Program-made: the position numbers and the translations under genes
The notes under the pieces: generated by a model
Seen by the model: only the letters and a program-made list of their open reading frames with translations
Told to the model about the DNA's origin: nothing
Database searches by the model: none
Part shown: positions 53,073 through 61,419 of the stretch, piece by piece
Layout of the letters: each line of letters begins with the position of its first letter
Position numbering within the stretch: position 1 is the first letter of the stretch
Assembly (NCBI GenBank): GCA_020073265.1
Contig: JAIQFN010000018.1
Coordinates: 29,224-93,223, forward strand
DNA length: 64,000 nt
Origin: Terriglobia bacterium
GTDB lineage: Bacteria > Acidobacteriota > Terriglobia > Bryobacterales > Bryobacteraceae
Direction: 5' to 3'

Positions 53073-56000
53073 CTACTGCGATACCGGAAGCTTGACGGTG
53101 TTGGCGGAGCGGCCGTTTTGCGTGAGCACCACGTCCAGGTCGCCGGACCGGGCGCTGGCCGGCACCTGGAACGTCACTTGGTACAGCCCCACCAAACCCG
53201 GCGTCAGGCCGGCGAATGCAATGTGGGCCTGCTGGTTGTCGACGGTGACCGTCGGCTGCACCGTGACCCGCGCGAGCGGCTCTACGCCGGGCGCGGGTTT
53301 GCCGGAAGGCACGCTCGGATCGGTGGCGCCCATGCCGACCACGTACATGATCACGAACTCGCCCGGCTTAGCCGGATTGGCAGAGGTAACCAGTGAGAAG
53401 TCGGCGTTGTGCTGCCCTTTCAGGTGCGCTCCGTTTTGAACGCTGGGAGGTTCAGGGCCGTCCAGATTCGATAGGACTCCAGGAGTGACTGGAGCGAGAT
53501 CGAGCGTGTCCGGCAAACTGAGAGCGTTGTTGACGCTCACCAGAATCGGATACTGCTGGGTGGCAACCAGTTCGTCCGGAATCTGGACATTGAGCTGCCC
53601 GTCGCTCAGGAAGTAAAGCGGAACCTGGTAGGGACCCACGAGAGCGAAGGTGCCGTTGAATTGGGTCGGCACCGGGATTACTCCCGGCTCGACGCTGGAT
53701 ATGGCGAGGCTGGAACCGAAGACTTGGACGATGGTTCCCGGCGCCACCGGCTGGCCCACCACCGGATTCAGATTGTTCAGAGTGCCGCTGGGAGCAAGGC
53801 TCGGTACCAGGTTCTGATTCTGCGAGACGCCGCCGATCAGGGTCGTGCTGGCGGGCTGGAGCGTGGCGGCTGTGGCGTTGAGCGTCACCACCATTTCGGA
53901 GGTCGCCGCAGTGGGCTGCCAGGTGGCGGAGTAGGTGGCGCCCTGGCCGTCGCCGCGCAGAGTCAACGGGGCATCGCCGTTGGAAAAACTGGCGACCACC
54001 GAGCCGCCGGCAACCGCTGCGCCGCAATCATCGTTGAGCTGCACGATCAAAGTGGCGGGCCACTTGGCCGGAACCGCGAAGTTGTTGACCAGACCCGTCT
54101 CGGTGAGCGCGAGCTTGCTGGGGGCGCAACCAGCGGCGCGGGGGATCGCCTCGGCGGCAGCTCGAGAGGCCGTGCCGGACACCACCGTACTGCCTCCGGA
54201 AAGCACCACCGCGGTGACGTTCACGGTCCGGACCACGCCGGACATCGAGACGCTGGCCTGGGCCGTGTGGATGCCCGTCGTCATCTTGGACGGATCTACC
54301 ACCGCCGAAAAACTGCCCGGTGTTTGTCCGCTGGCCTGGCCGGAAGCGGGGCTCACGATCAACCATTTGGCGCCGTCGTCGGTGGAGGCCGCAACCTGGA
54401 ACGCGGCCGCCGTTGGACTGCTGGTGTTCACGATGACCAACTGCGCGGATGTTTGAACTCCGCCCGCCACCGCCGTGAAGAACAGACCGGCCGGACTCAG
54501 GTCGGGCAACGCCGGCGAACCGCTCGGGGCCAGATCCAGCACCGCCACTATGTAGACGGGCGAATTTTGGGCGTTCGCGTCAGAAATCTTCACCAGGGAG
54601 TAGTGGCCGCCTGGTGACGATTGGGTGGCGCCGGATTTCAGCGTGAGTGTGAGCGAACCGGGAGTGGATCCGGTCGCCGTGCCGCTGGTGGCGTCGAGCG
54701 AAAGGAAGTCTTCACCTCTGGCGATGGACGCGGTCCAATGCACTGTCGTCGACGGATCGCCGAGGTTGAGTATCTTGACGGTCTGAGCGTTGGAATATCC
54801 GCCGCCTTGCTGGGCTCGAAACCGCAAACCGGTGACGCTCGTGCCGAGAACCGGGCCTGGGCTGGATACGAACACGGAAATGGGGACGTCGACGTGATCG
54901 CCGGAAGAAGAGATCCGCAGTGTGTCGCTGTGATTGCCGGGCTGCAAGCCCTGTGTGTTGACGCGAACGGCGATATACACCGGAGAATTCTTAGCGGTCT
55001 GGCCGGAACTGGGTGTCACGCTGATCCAGTAGCTGCCGCCCAGCACCGTAACGCTGAAGCCTAGCGAGGCGGCTGCCGGGGTGGCGCCGGCAGAGTTCTG
55101 CTGGAAGCCGTTTGAACCAGCTGAGCCGCTTCCGCCGTTGGTAAACACCAGGTCCTGTTGGAAGGTCCCAGGCGACTGCGCGACGAAGCGGAGCATGACT
55201 GGAACCGCCTGCAACTGGACCGGCGACGAGACTACCGTCAAACTCACCGGTATGTCGGTTTCCTGCGAGTTAGTGTCGATGATTCGAATGCGTGCCGTCG
55301 ATTTTCCGGCTGTCATGTTGCCCTGATCCGCGCTTACCACCAGTTGAGCGGGCGCGGTTCCGCTGGCCGGTTGAACGGTGATGGAAAACGGAACCGGAAC
55401 GCTCGCCTGTCCGCCATCCACCAGCGCCCGGAAGTTGGGGGAGTTTGCACCAGCGGCTGGAACAAGCGACAGTGCTTGCGAAGGAGGCGAATCGCCGCCG
55501 GCCGTGGCCGAGAAATCCAAGCTGGAGGGCGAAACCTGAAGCAGTGGAGCCGAACTTACAAATGTAACCTTGAAAGTTTTTGGCTGCGACGACACCCTCA
55601 GACTGTCCGTCACGCTGACGTCGAGCGAGAACGTACCGGCTTTCGGAGCGGCCACGTTTAGAACGCCAGCCTTGCTCAACGCGAAGCCCGCCGGAAGATT
55701 GGATACGCCGAAGCTATACGGAGGCACCCCCCCAGTGACGACGAAAGTAAAAGAGTACGCGACGCCTTCAACGCCGTTGGGCAGCGGTGAAGGAGTGCTG
55801 ATGTCCGGCGGCGGGTTTATGGTGAGCGAGAACGCGCTAGTTGTGCTGCCGCCCTGCCCCTCCGTCACGGTGACATCAAAAGCGTTTGTTCCGACGGTGT
55901 CCGGAGTTCCGCTCAACACGCCGCTCGCGCTTAAGGCCAGACCGGAGGGAAGACCGCTCGGGTTGAAGGGGCTGGCAGCTTCGGCGGTGAAGGTATATGG

Positions 56001-56447
56001 GGCGGAGCAGCCCGAGGCTGTGAAAACCTGACGGTAGGGAACGTTGATCTCCCCGTCTGTCAACGGCGAGGTGGTCACGAACTTAGGAAGGCAGGCCGCG
56101 ATGCCGATGCTGAAGTTCTGGACTGCCTGCAAGTTCGAGTTCGTGTTGTCGACCACATTGACTTGGACGAGGAAGTTTCCCGGCTGACTAGGAGTGCCGC
56201 TGATCAACCCGAGCGGCCCCAGACTCAAGCCAGGCGGTAGAGACCCACCGGGTGCGTCGGCGGGGAACCACTGCCAGTTATAATTGCCGCTGCCGCCGGT
56301 GGCCCTGAATTGGAATGTGTAAGACGTGCCAACGGTTCCGCCCGGAGGGGCGTTCGAGATCGTCAACGGTCCGCTGAATTGAGCGAACCCACCCGCTTCC
56401 AGGCTTAGAAATAAGACCACGCATAGGCTTGGCAGACGCATTAGCAC
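53073..56447 (-). CDS. Large secreted Ig-like repeat protein with TIGR03437 C-terminal domain
   Basis: A 1124-residue exported protein. Signal peptide 1-22 (start ATG 56447 or 56441). Three putative-Ig (He_PIG) repeats at about 25-300 share the pattern NxPYRQVFTAxG...LPxGLALSASGVLSGTP. From about 305 to 770 there are four BACON-like beta domains (LLQVSPSSLDFSATAGGDSP; LQAVPVMLRFVAQSPG; LFFTAVAGGVQTSAQLVIVN). After a linker with a short invasin-like domain (about 785-880), a TIGR03437 module fills about 890-1124 (TIVQVFGSSLAIS, YFLSDGQLNVQIPDEL, GLTPGLVGLYQVTFQVP). Probably a surface or secreted adhesion or structural protein. Confidence 0.82.
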   Translation of the reverse strand: MLMRLPSLCVVLFLSLEAGGFAQFSGPLTISNAPPGGTVGTSYTFQFRATGGSGNYNWQWFPADAPGGSLPPGLSLGPLGLISGTPSQPGNFLVQVNVVDNTNSNLQAVQNFSIGIAACLPKFVTTSPLTDGEINVPYRQVFTASGCSAPYTFTAEAASPFNPSGLPSGLALSASGVLSGTPDTVGTNAFDVTVTEGQGGSTTSAFSLTINPPPDISTPSPLPNGVEGVAYSFTFVVTGGVPPYSFGVSNLPAGFALSKAGVLNVAAPKAGTFSLDVSVTDSLRVSSQPKTFKVTFVSSAPLLQVSPSSLDFSATAGGDSPPSQALSLVPAAGANSPNFRALVDGGQASVPVPFSITVQPASGTAPAQLVVSADQGNMTAGKSTARIRIIDTNSQETDIPVSLTVVSSPVQLQAVPVMLRFVAQSPGTFQQDLVFTNGGSGSAGSNGFQQNSAGATPAAASLGFSVTVLGGSYWISVTPSSGQTAKNSPVYIAVRVNTQGLQPGNHSDTLRISSSGDHVDVPISVFVSSPGPVLGTSVTGLRFRAQQGGGYSNAQTVKILNLGDPSTTVHWTASIARGEDFLSLDATSGTATGSTPGSLTLTLKSGATQSSPGGHYSLVKISDANAQNSPVYIVAVLDLAPSGSPALPDLSPAGLFFTAVAGGVQTSAQLVIVNTSSPTAAAFQVAASTDDGAKWLIVSPASGQASGQTPGSFSAVVDPSKMTTGIHTAQASVSMSGVVRTVNVTAVVLSGGSTVVSGTASRAAAEAIPRAAGCAPSKLALTETGLVNNFAVPAKWPATLIVQLNDDCGAAVAGGSVVASFSNGDAPLTLRGDGQGATYSATWQPTAATSEMVVTLNATAATLQPASTTLIGGVSQNQNLVPSLAPSGTLNNLNPVVGQPVAPGTIVQVFGSSLAISSVEPGVIPVPTQFNGTFALVGPYQVPLYFLSDGQLNVQIPDELVATQQYPILVSVNNALSLPDTLDLAPVTPGVLSNLDGPEPPSVQNGAHLKGQHNADFSLVTSANPAKPGEFVIMYVVGMGATDPSVPSGKPAPGVEPLARVTVQPTVTVDNQQAHIAFAGLTPGLVGLYQVTFQVPASARSGDLDVVLTQNGRSANTVKLPVSQ

Positions 56448-56547
56448 CCATTCTACAGGAGCGGTACCGATGGAACCATCCCTTCTTTACGTACGTCTTC
56501 TTACATAGAGAAGCGTAAGTCAGTTCTAACCTTCTCCTCCTCTGGAT

Positions 56548-56586
56548 GGCGCGGCCTGAACCATTTGGCCGCGCCTCTTTGTTTTT
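56548..56586 (+). terminator. Strong hairpin followed by a T-rich run on the plus strand
   Basis: GGCGCGGCC (56548-56556) pairs with GGCCGCGCC (56567-56575), 9 bp perfect, followed by TCTTTGTTTTT. In sequence this is an intrinsic terminator on the plus strand, although both flanking genes are on the minus strand. It starts 8 bp after the coxG stop, so its stem could also end coxG transcripts without a U-tract. Confidence 0.55.
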
Positions 56587-56593
56587 AAGGTCC

Positions 56594-57031
56594 TTAATTA
56601 TTAGCTACTTCGGACAGTTTTTGGAAGAATTTCTTGATGATCAGCTTGGCGGTAGTGTCGAGCAGGCGCTGGCCAACACTGGCGATAGTTCCGCCCACTT
56701 GAACCTCGCCGTCGAAGCTGACTTCGGTCAAGTCCCCGTTCGCTGCCAGGTTCAGCAAGCCCTCGCCCTTCAGGAACCCGATCTTGCCGCTGCCTTCCAC
56801 GATCAGCTTGAAGCTTTCGGGCGGATGCTGATCTTCCAGGCGAACCTTGCCGCCGAACTGCCCGCCGATGCTGGCGATCACCACCTTCATCTTCATGTCG
56901 TACTCGTCTTCGGCGAGCTTGTGGAGCTGGTCGGTGCCGGGCATGCACTTGGCCAGGATGCCGGGGTCCTGCAGCAACTGGTAAGCGCGCTCTCTGGGTG
57001 CGGGCACGGTGTAAGAACCGCTGATCTTCAA
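56594..57031 (-). CDS. coxG: CoxG/SRPBCC family protein
   Basis: A 145-residue START-like protein of the CO dehydrogenase subunit G family: ISGSYTVPAPRERAYQLLQDPGILAKCMPG is the signature, then FKLIVEGSGKIGFLKGEGLL and SFDGEVQVGGTIASVGQRLLD, with a C-terminal LIIKKFFQKLSEV helix. CoxG tethers CO dehydrogenase to the membrane and handles menaquinone in mycobacteria. Overlaps coxM by 4 bases, last gene of the cox operon. Confidence 0.9.
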   Translation of the reverse strand: MKISGSYTVPAPRERAYQLLQDPGILAKCMPGTDQLHKLAEDEYDMKMKVVIASIGGQFGGKVRLEDQHPPESFKLIVEGSGKIGFLKGEGLLNLAANGDLTEVSFDGEVQVGGTIASVGQRLLDTTAKLIIKKFFQKLSEVANN

Positions 57032-57885
57032 GCCGTCCTCGAAAGCGCGATGGCCAGCGCGCGCATGGTGTAGACGCGGGCCAGGTGCTTGCGGTAGTCG
57101 GCCGAGGCGTGCAGATCGGAGTTGGCGTCCACGCCGTCGGATACCAGGGCGGCGGCCTTCTGAATTTCAGACGGACTGCCGGCGGCGCCCTCGAGTGCTT
57201 TCTCGACTTGTGTGGCGCGGAACGGTTTGCCGCTCAGGCCGGTGACGCCGACGCGCGCCATGGCGATCTTGCCGCCGGATTTTCGGATGCGTGCGGCCAC
57301 GCCCACGATCGCGAAACCGGACGCGGGCTGAAGCACCTTTTGGTAGCTGGTTCCGGTGGACTGATCCTCCACCGGCACCACGACCGCGTGGACGATCTCG
57401 CCCGGTTCGAGCGCGGTGGTGAAAGTGTCGACGAAGAAGTCCGCGATGGGGATCTCGCGTTTGGATTTAGCCGTGACCAGCGCGACTCGGGCTTCGAGAG
57501 CCAGCAGCGAAGCGGGATAGTCGGCCGCCGGATCGGCGTGCGCGATGCTGCCGCCGATGGTGCCCATGTTGCGCACCTGGAGGTCGCCGATGTGCGACGC
57601 GGCTTCGGCCAGCAGCGGGCAGCGCGAGCGCACCAGCGGGGAATTTTCCACCTGGTAGTGCGTGGTGGTGGCGCCGATCCGCAAGGTGCCGCCTTCTTCG
57701 TGAATGAAATTGAGGTCGGCAATGCGGCCGATGTCCACCAGTTGCCCGGGCGCGGCCAGGCGCAGCTTCATCAGCGGGATCAGGCTCATTCCGCCGGCTA
57801 GCACCTTGGTGTCTTCGTTGGACAACTGGCGCAAGGCGTCATCCAGCTTGGTGGGCGCCGAGTATTCGAAATTTTCCGCGATCAT
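57028..57885 (-). CDS. coxM: Molybdenum hydroxylase medium (FAD) subunit, CoxM family
   Basis: A 285-residue FAD subunit. The first FAD motif is KVLAGGMSLIPLMKLRLAAPG, the second is QVRNMGTIGGSIAHADPAADYP, and the C-terminal CO_deh_flav_C domain begins near 170. ATG 57885 (MIAENFEYSAP) is chosen because the long open frame upstream lies inside coxL. It overlaps coxL as ATGA. Transfers electrons from the 2Fe-2S subunit to the electron acceptor. Confidence 0.94.
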   Translation of the reverse strand: MIAENFEYSAPTKLDDALRQLSNEDTKVLAGGMSLIPLMKLRLAAPGQLVDIGRIADLNFIHEEGGTLRIGATTTHYQVENSPLVRSRCPLLAEAASHIGDLQVRNMGTIGGSIAHADPAADYPASLLALEARVALVTAKSKREIPIADFFVDTFTTALEPGEIVHAVVVPVEDQSTGTSYQKVLQPASGFAIVGVAARIRKSGGKIAMARVGVTGLSGKPFRATQVEKALEGAAGSPSEIQKAAALVSDGVDANSDLHASADYRKHLARVYTMRALAIALSRTA

Positions 57886-60215
57886 GCTTTGCCTCCAGCC
57901 TGGACCAGGTTCCAGATTTTTTCGGGCGTCATCGGCATGTCGATGTGGCGGACGCCCAGCGGGCTGAGCGCATCCACCACGGAATTGACGACGGCGGGCG
58001 AGCAGCCGATGGTGCCGGCTTCGCCCACGCCCTTCACACCCAGAGGATTCACGGGCGAAGGTGTTTCGGTGTGGCCGGTTTCGAGCCACGGGATGTTGCT
58101 GGCCTTCGGAAGCGCGTAATCCATGAACTCGCCGGTGATGAGCTGGCCGGTGTCGTCGTACACGGCCTGCTCCCACAGGGCCTGCCCGAGACCTTGCACG
58201 ACGCCGCCGTGGACCTGGCCGTCGACAATCAGCGGGTTGATGATTTTTCCGCAATCGTCGACCGCGACATAGCGCTTGAGCGCGATCGCGCCGGTCTCGC
58301 GATCCACTTCCGTCACCACGATGTGCGCGCCGAACGGGAAGGTGAAGTTGGGCGGCTCCCAGAAGTAAGTTGCCACCAGGCCCGGCTCGGTGTTGGGCGG
58401 AAGTTTCATGGCGCGGTAGGAGGCCGCCGCGATCTGCGCCAGCGGCACCGACTTGCCGGTCTTGTTGTCGACGCATGCGCCATTGGCGAACGAAACGTTG
58501 TCCGATTCCAGCAGCATGGCCCCGTACTTCTTGATCTTCTCTTTCAATTCCTGGATGGCGTAGTACATGGCGGCGCCGCCCACGGCGGTGGCGCGGCTGC
58601 CGAACGTCCCGATACCGTACTGCACGATGGCGGTGTCGCCGTGCACCACCAGCACGTCGTCGATGCCGACGCCCAGCTCATCGGCCGCGATCTGTGCGAA
58701 GGTTGTTTCCTCGCCCTGGCCGTGCGGCGATGCGCCGGTCATGACCGTGACTTTGCCGCTCGGCTCGATCTTGACGGTGGCGCTTTCCCAGCCGCCGGCC
58801 GGAGTGGCGGGCGAAGGCCCGAGCGCGCAGATCTCGCCGTAGGTGGAAATACCAATGCCCAGGAAGCGGCCGTCCGTTCGCGCCTGAGCCTGCTCCTGGC
58901 GGAGCTTCTTGTACGAGACCATATCCATGGCCTTCACCAGCGGCGCCGCGTAGTTGCCGCTGTCGTAAGTGAGGCCGGTCGCGGTGGCGTACGGGAAGGC
59001 GTCGTTGCTGACGAAATTCTTGAAGCGGATGTCGGCCGGATCCATTTTCAATTCGGCCGCCAGGATGTCCACCATGCGCTCGATGCCGTGCGTCGCTTCC
59101 GGACGGCCGGCGCCGCGATAGGCGTCGGTGGGAACGGCGTTGGTGAACACACCCACGATGTCGGCGCGGATGTTCTGGCAATTGTAGATGCCCGGCATCA
59201 TGAGCACCGATAGCGTCGGGATGGCGGGCGTGAGCAGTTGATGGTAGGCGCCCAGATCCTGAATGAGCTTGAGCTTGATTCCGAGAATGGTGCCGTCGCG
59301 CTTGGCGGCGACTTCGTAGTAGTCCACGTGCCCGCGGCCTTGGATGGTGCAGGTGAAGTTCTCGCGCCGGCTCTCGATCCACTTGATGGGCTTGCCGATT
59401 TTCATCGCCACGAAGCCCATGAGCGCTTCTTCGGCGTAGACGTTGAGCTTGCTGCCGAAGCCGCCGCCGACCTCGGGCGTCACCACGCGCAGACGGTTTT
59501 CTTCGAGGCCGAGCATCTGCGCCAGGATGGTGCGCAGCAGGTGCGGGATCTGGGTGGAGGAATGCAGCGTCAGAGCACGGTCGCCGGTGTGCCATTCGGC
59601 CACCACGCCGCGCGTCTCCATGGCGGAGGGAATCAGCCGCTGGCTGGTGATGCGCTGCTTCACCACGACGTCGGCCTGAGCGAACGCTTTGTCGACGTCG
59701 CCGCCTTCCTGGTGATAGGTGAACGCGGTGTTGTCGGGCCACTCCGGATGCACCGCTGCCGCGCCGGGCGCGAGCGCTTTCTCGGGATCCGTCACGGTGG
59801 GGAGCGGTTCCCAGTCGACTTCGACCAGGTCGGCGGCGTCGCGCGCGATGTAGCGGTCGGTTGCCACCACCACCGCCACCGGGTGTCCCACGAAGTACAC
59901 GCGGTCGATCGCCAATATATGATGATGCGGAACGCGCAAGCCGGGGAGCGATGCGCCGCACGGCACTGGTCCCACTTTCTCGGTGTCCTTGCCGATGAAG
60001 ACTGCGGCGACGCCAGGAAGCTCCTGCGCCTTCTTGATGTTGATTCGCTTGATGCGGGCTGCGCCGTGCGGGCTCCGCACGATGACGGCGTGGTGCATGC
60101 CGGGCATCTGGATATCGTCCACGTAAGTCGCCGTGCCGGTGATCAGGCGCGGGTCCTCGCGCCTGCGGATGCGCTTGCCAACCAGAGTGTCGGACTTGGT
60201 GATAGTAGTGGCCAT
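57882..60215 (-). CDS. coxL: Molybdenum hydroxylase large subunit, form II CoxL type
   Basis: A 777-residue Mo-cytosine-dinucleotide subunit. Key regions: VGKRIRRREDPRLITGTATYVDD, VTPEVGGGFGSKLNVYAEEA, and the active-site loop AYRGAGRPEATHGIERMVDI. AYRGAGR defines form II; the form I CO dehydrogenases have AYRCSFR. The catalytic Glu lies in VKGVGEAGTIGCSPAVVNS. The order S-L-M also fits form II. Substrate may be CO poorly or another compound. ATG 60215 is chosen; the open frame upstream lies in coxS. It starts 11 bp past the coxS stop. Confidence 0.92.
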   Translation of the reverse strand: MATTITKSDTLVGKRIRRREDPRLITGTATYVDDIQMPGMHHAVIVRSPHGAARIKRINIKKAQELPGVAAVFIGKDTEKVGPVPCGASLPGLRVPHHHILAIDRVYFVGHPVAVVVATDRYIARDAADLVEVDWEPLPTVTDPEKALAPGAAAVHPEWPDNTAFTYHQEGGDVDKAFAQADVVVKQRITSQRLIPSAMETRGVVAEWHTGDRALTLHSSTQIPHLLRTILAQMLGLEENRLRVVTPEVGGGFGSKLNVYAEEALMGFVAMKIGKPIKWIESRRENFTCTIQGRGHVDYYEVAAKRDGTILGIKLKLIQDLGAYHQLLTPAIPTLSVLMMPGIYNCQNIRADIVGVFTNAVPTDAYRGAGRPEATHGIERMVDILAAELKMDPADIRFKNFVSNDAFPYATATGLTYDSGNYAAPLVKAMDMVSYKKLRQEQAQARTDGRFLGIGISTYGEICALGPSPATPAGGWESATVKIEPSGKVTVMTGASPHGQGEETTFAQIAADELGVGIDDVLVVHGDTAIVQYGIGTFGSRATAVGGAAMYYAIQELKEKIKKYGAMLLESDNVSFANGACVDNKTGKSVPLAQIAAASYRAMKLPPNTEPGLVATYFWEPPNFTFPFGAHIVVTEVDRETGAIALKRYVAVDDCGKIINPLIVDGQVHGGVVQGLGQALWEQAVYDDTGQLITGEFMDYALPKASNIPWLETGHTETPSPVNPLGVKGVGEAGTIGCSPAVVNSVVDALSPLGVRHIDMPMTPEKIWNLVQAGGKA

Positions 60216-60226
60216 GTGTCCCTCGC

Positions 60227-60691
60227 TTACGCTTTCGCGGCGGCGGCCTTCACCGCGTTGACGATGTGCTGGTAGCCGGTGCAGCGGCACAGATTGCCTT
60301 CCAGGCCGTGGCGGATTTCCTCTTCGGTCGGTTTCGGATTCCGCTCCACGATCTGCTTGGCGGTCATGATCATTCCGGGCGTACAGAAGCCGCACTGCAG
60401 CGCGTGCTCGTTCCAGAAAGCTTCCTGCATGGGATCCAGCTTGCCGTCGGCGGCCAGACCTTCGATGGTCAGGACGTTGCGGCCGTCGGCCTGAACGGCG
60501 AACATGCTGCAACTTTTGATGGCCTTGCCGTCCACGTGCACGGTGCATGCGCCGCACAGCGAAGTCTCGCAGGCGATGTGCGGACCGGTCAATCCGGCCA
60601 CTTCGCGCAGGTAGTGAATGAGCAGCATGCGAGGCTCAACTGTGTCGCTGCGTTTCTTTCCATTGATGGTTAAAGTGATGGTTTGGGTCAT
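60227..60691 (-). CDS. coxS: Molybdenum hydroxylase small (2Fe-2S) subunit, CoxS family
   Basis: A 154-residue iron-sulphur subunit. The plant-type cluster ligands lie in [21 protein letters not shown]. The second cluster ligands are [10 protein letters not shown] and [34 protein letters not shown] is the usual start. First gene of coxS-coxL-coxM-coxG. Confidence 0.95.
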   Translation of the reverse strand: MTQTITLTINGKKRSDTVEPRMLLIHYLREVAGLTGPHIACETSLCGACTVHVDGKAIKSCSMFAVQADGRNVLTIEGLAADGKLDPMQEAFWNEHALQCGFCTPGMIMTAKQIVERNPKPTEEEIRHGLEGNLCRCTGYQHIVNAVKAAAAKA

Positions 60692-60730
60692 GGCTGAAGT
60701 ACCAGCGGATATGACGATAGCACAAGTCAG

Positions 60731-60765
60731 AAGGTGCTAGGTGTTAGGTGCCAGGTGTCAGGTGC
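60731..60765. repeat. Five 7-bp tandem units
   Basis: Units of the form (A/T/C)AGGTG(C/T) run from 60731 to 60765 and continue partially to CAGG. They lie in the divergent gap between coxS and higB. No function is apparent. Confidence 0.7.
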
Positions 60766-60799
60766 CAGGCCAACTGCACGCAAGAGCCGCCTCCTACAC

Positions 60800-60828
60800 T
60801 TGACATGCGTTACGTTACACGTTACGGT
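60800..60828 (+). promoter_or_regulatory. Possible higBA promoter with GTTAC direct repeats
   Basis: TTGACA at 60800-60805, 17-bp spacer, then TACGGT as a poor -10 at 60823-60828. GTTAC occurs three times (60809-60825), which could be HigA operator sites. A GGAGG sequence directly abuts the higB ATG, so the leader would be very short or absent. Confidence 0.3.
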
Positions 60829-60833
60829 GGAGG

Positions 60834-61112
60834 ATGATCCGCTCCATTCGTCACAAAGGGCTGAGGCGCTTGTACGAAGAGGATCATGAGCGCGGCATCA
60901 ACGCCGAGCATGCCGAGAAACTTCGCGATATTCTGGCGCGTCTGGACGCCGCAGAGTCCGTGGAAGACTTGAACCTGCCCGGTTTCCGGTTGCATGCGCT
61001 CAAGGGGGATTTGAAAGGATGTTGGGCCATCACCGTACGAGCCAATTGGCGCGTCGTTTTCCGCTTCGAGGACGGAGAGGCGCACGAGCTTGACTACGGC
61101 GACTATCACTGA
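60834..61112 (+). CDS. higB: HigB-type toxin (RelE/ParE superfamily)
   Basis: A 92-residue ribosome-dependent mRNase-type toxin. [29 protein letters not shown] is the HigB/'plasmid killer' signature. [20 protein letters not shown] then [20 protein letters not shown] matches the RelE fold core, and DYGDYH is the typical C-terminus. The toxin gene precedes the antitoxin, as in hig loci, with a 13-bp gap. Confidence 0.93.
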   Translation: MIRSIRHKGLRRLYEEDHERGINAEHAEKLRDILARLDAAESVEDLNLPGFRLHALKGDLKGCWAITVRANWRVVFRFEDGEAHELDYGDYH

Positions 61113-61125
61113 AAGGAAACAAGCC

Positions 61126-61407
61126 ATGCCGATGAAGAATCCACCGCATCCAGGAGGCTTTGTGCTGCGACAGTGCATCGAGCCCCTGGGTTTGTCGATC
61201 ACACAGGCGGCGGCGGCTCTCGGGGTTACGCGCACAACGTTGTCGGAACTCGTAAATGGGAAGCGCGGGATTTCTCCTGAGATGGCCGTCAGGTTGTCGA
61301 AAGTATTTGGCGGAAATGCAGCTACCTGGCTGACTCAACAAGCGCATTACGACCTGGCGCAGGTGCGTGCCGATCGCATCAAGCTCAAGCGGTTGGAATT
61401 GGTCTAA
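61126..61407 (+). CDS. higA: HigA-type antitoxin
   Basis: A 93-residue XRE-type helix-turn-helix antitoxin. [20 protein letters not shown] starts the family, followed by [20 protein letters not shown] and [24 protein letters not shown] 61126 is chosen over an in-frame ATG at 61090 because it gives the HigA N-terminus and clears the toxin gene. Expected to repress the operon. Confidence 0.93.
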   Translation: MPMKNPPHPGGFVLRQCIEPLGLSITQAAAALGVTRTTLSELVNGKRGISPEMAVRLSKVFGGNAATWLTQQAHYDLAQVRADRIKLKRLELV

Positions 61408-61419
61408 TCCCGAATCACT

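Noticed and set aside
57945..59213. 422-codon plus-strand frame over coxL
   Set aside because: Antisense shadow of coxL with His/Asp/Gly-rich low-complexity translation.
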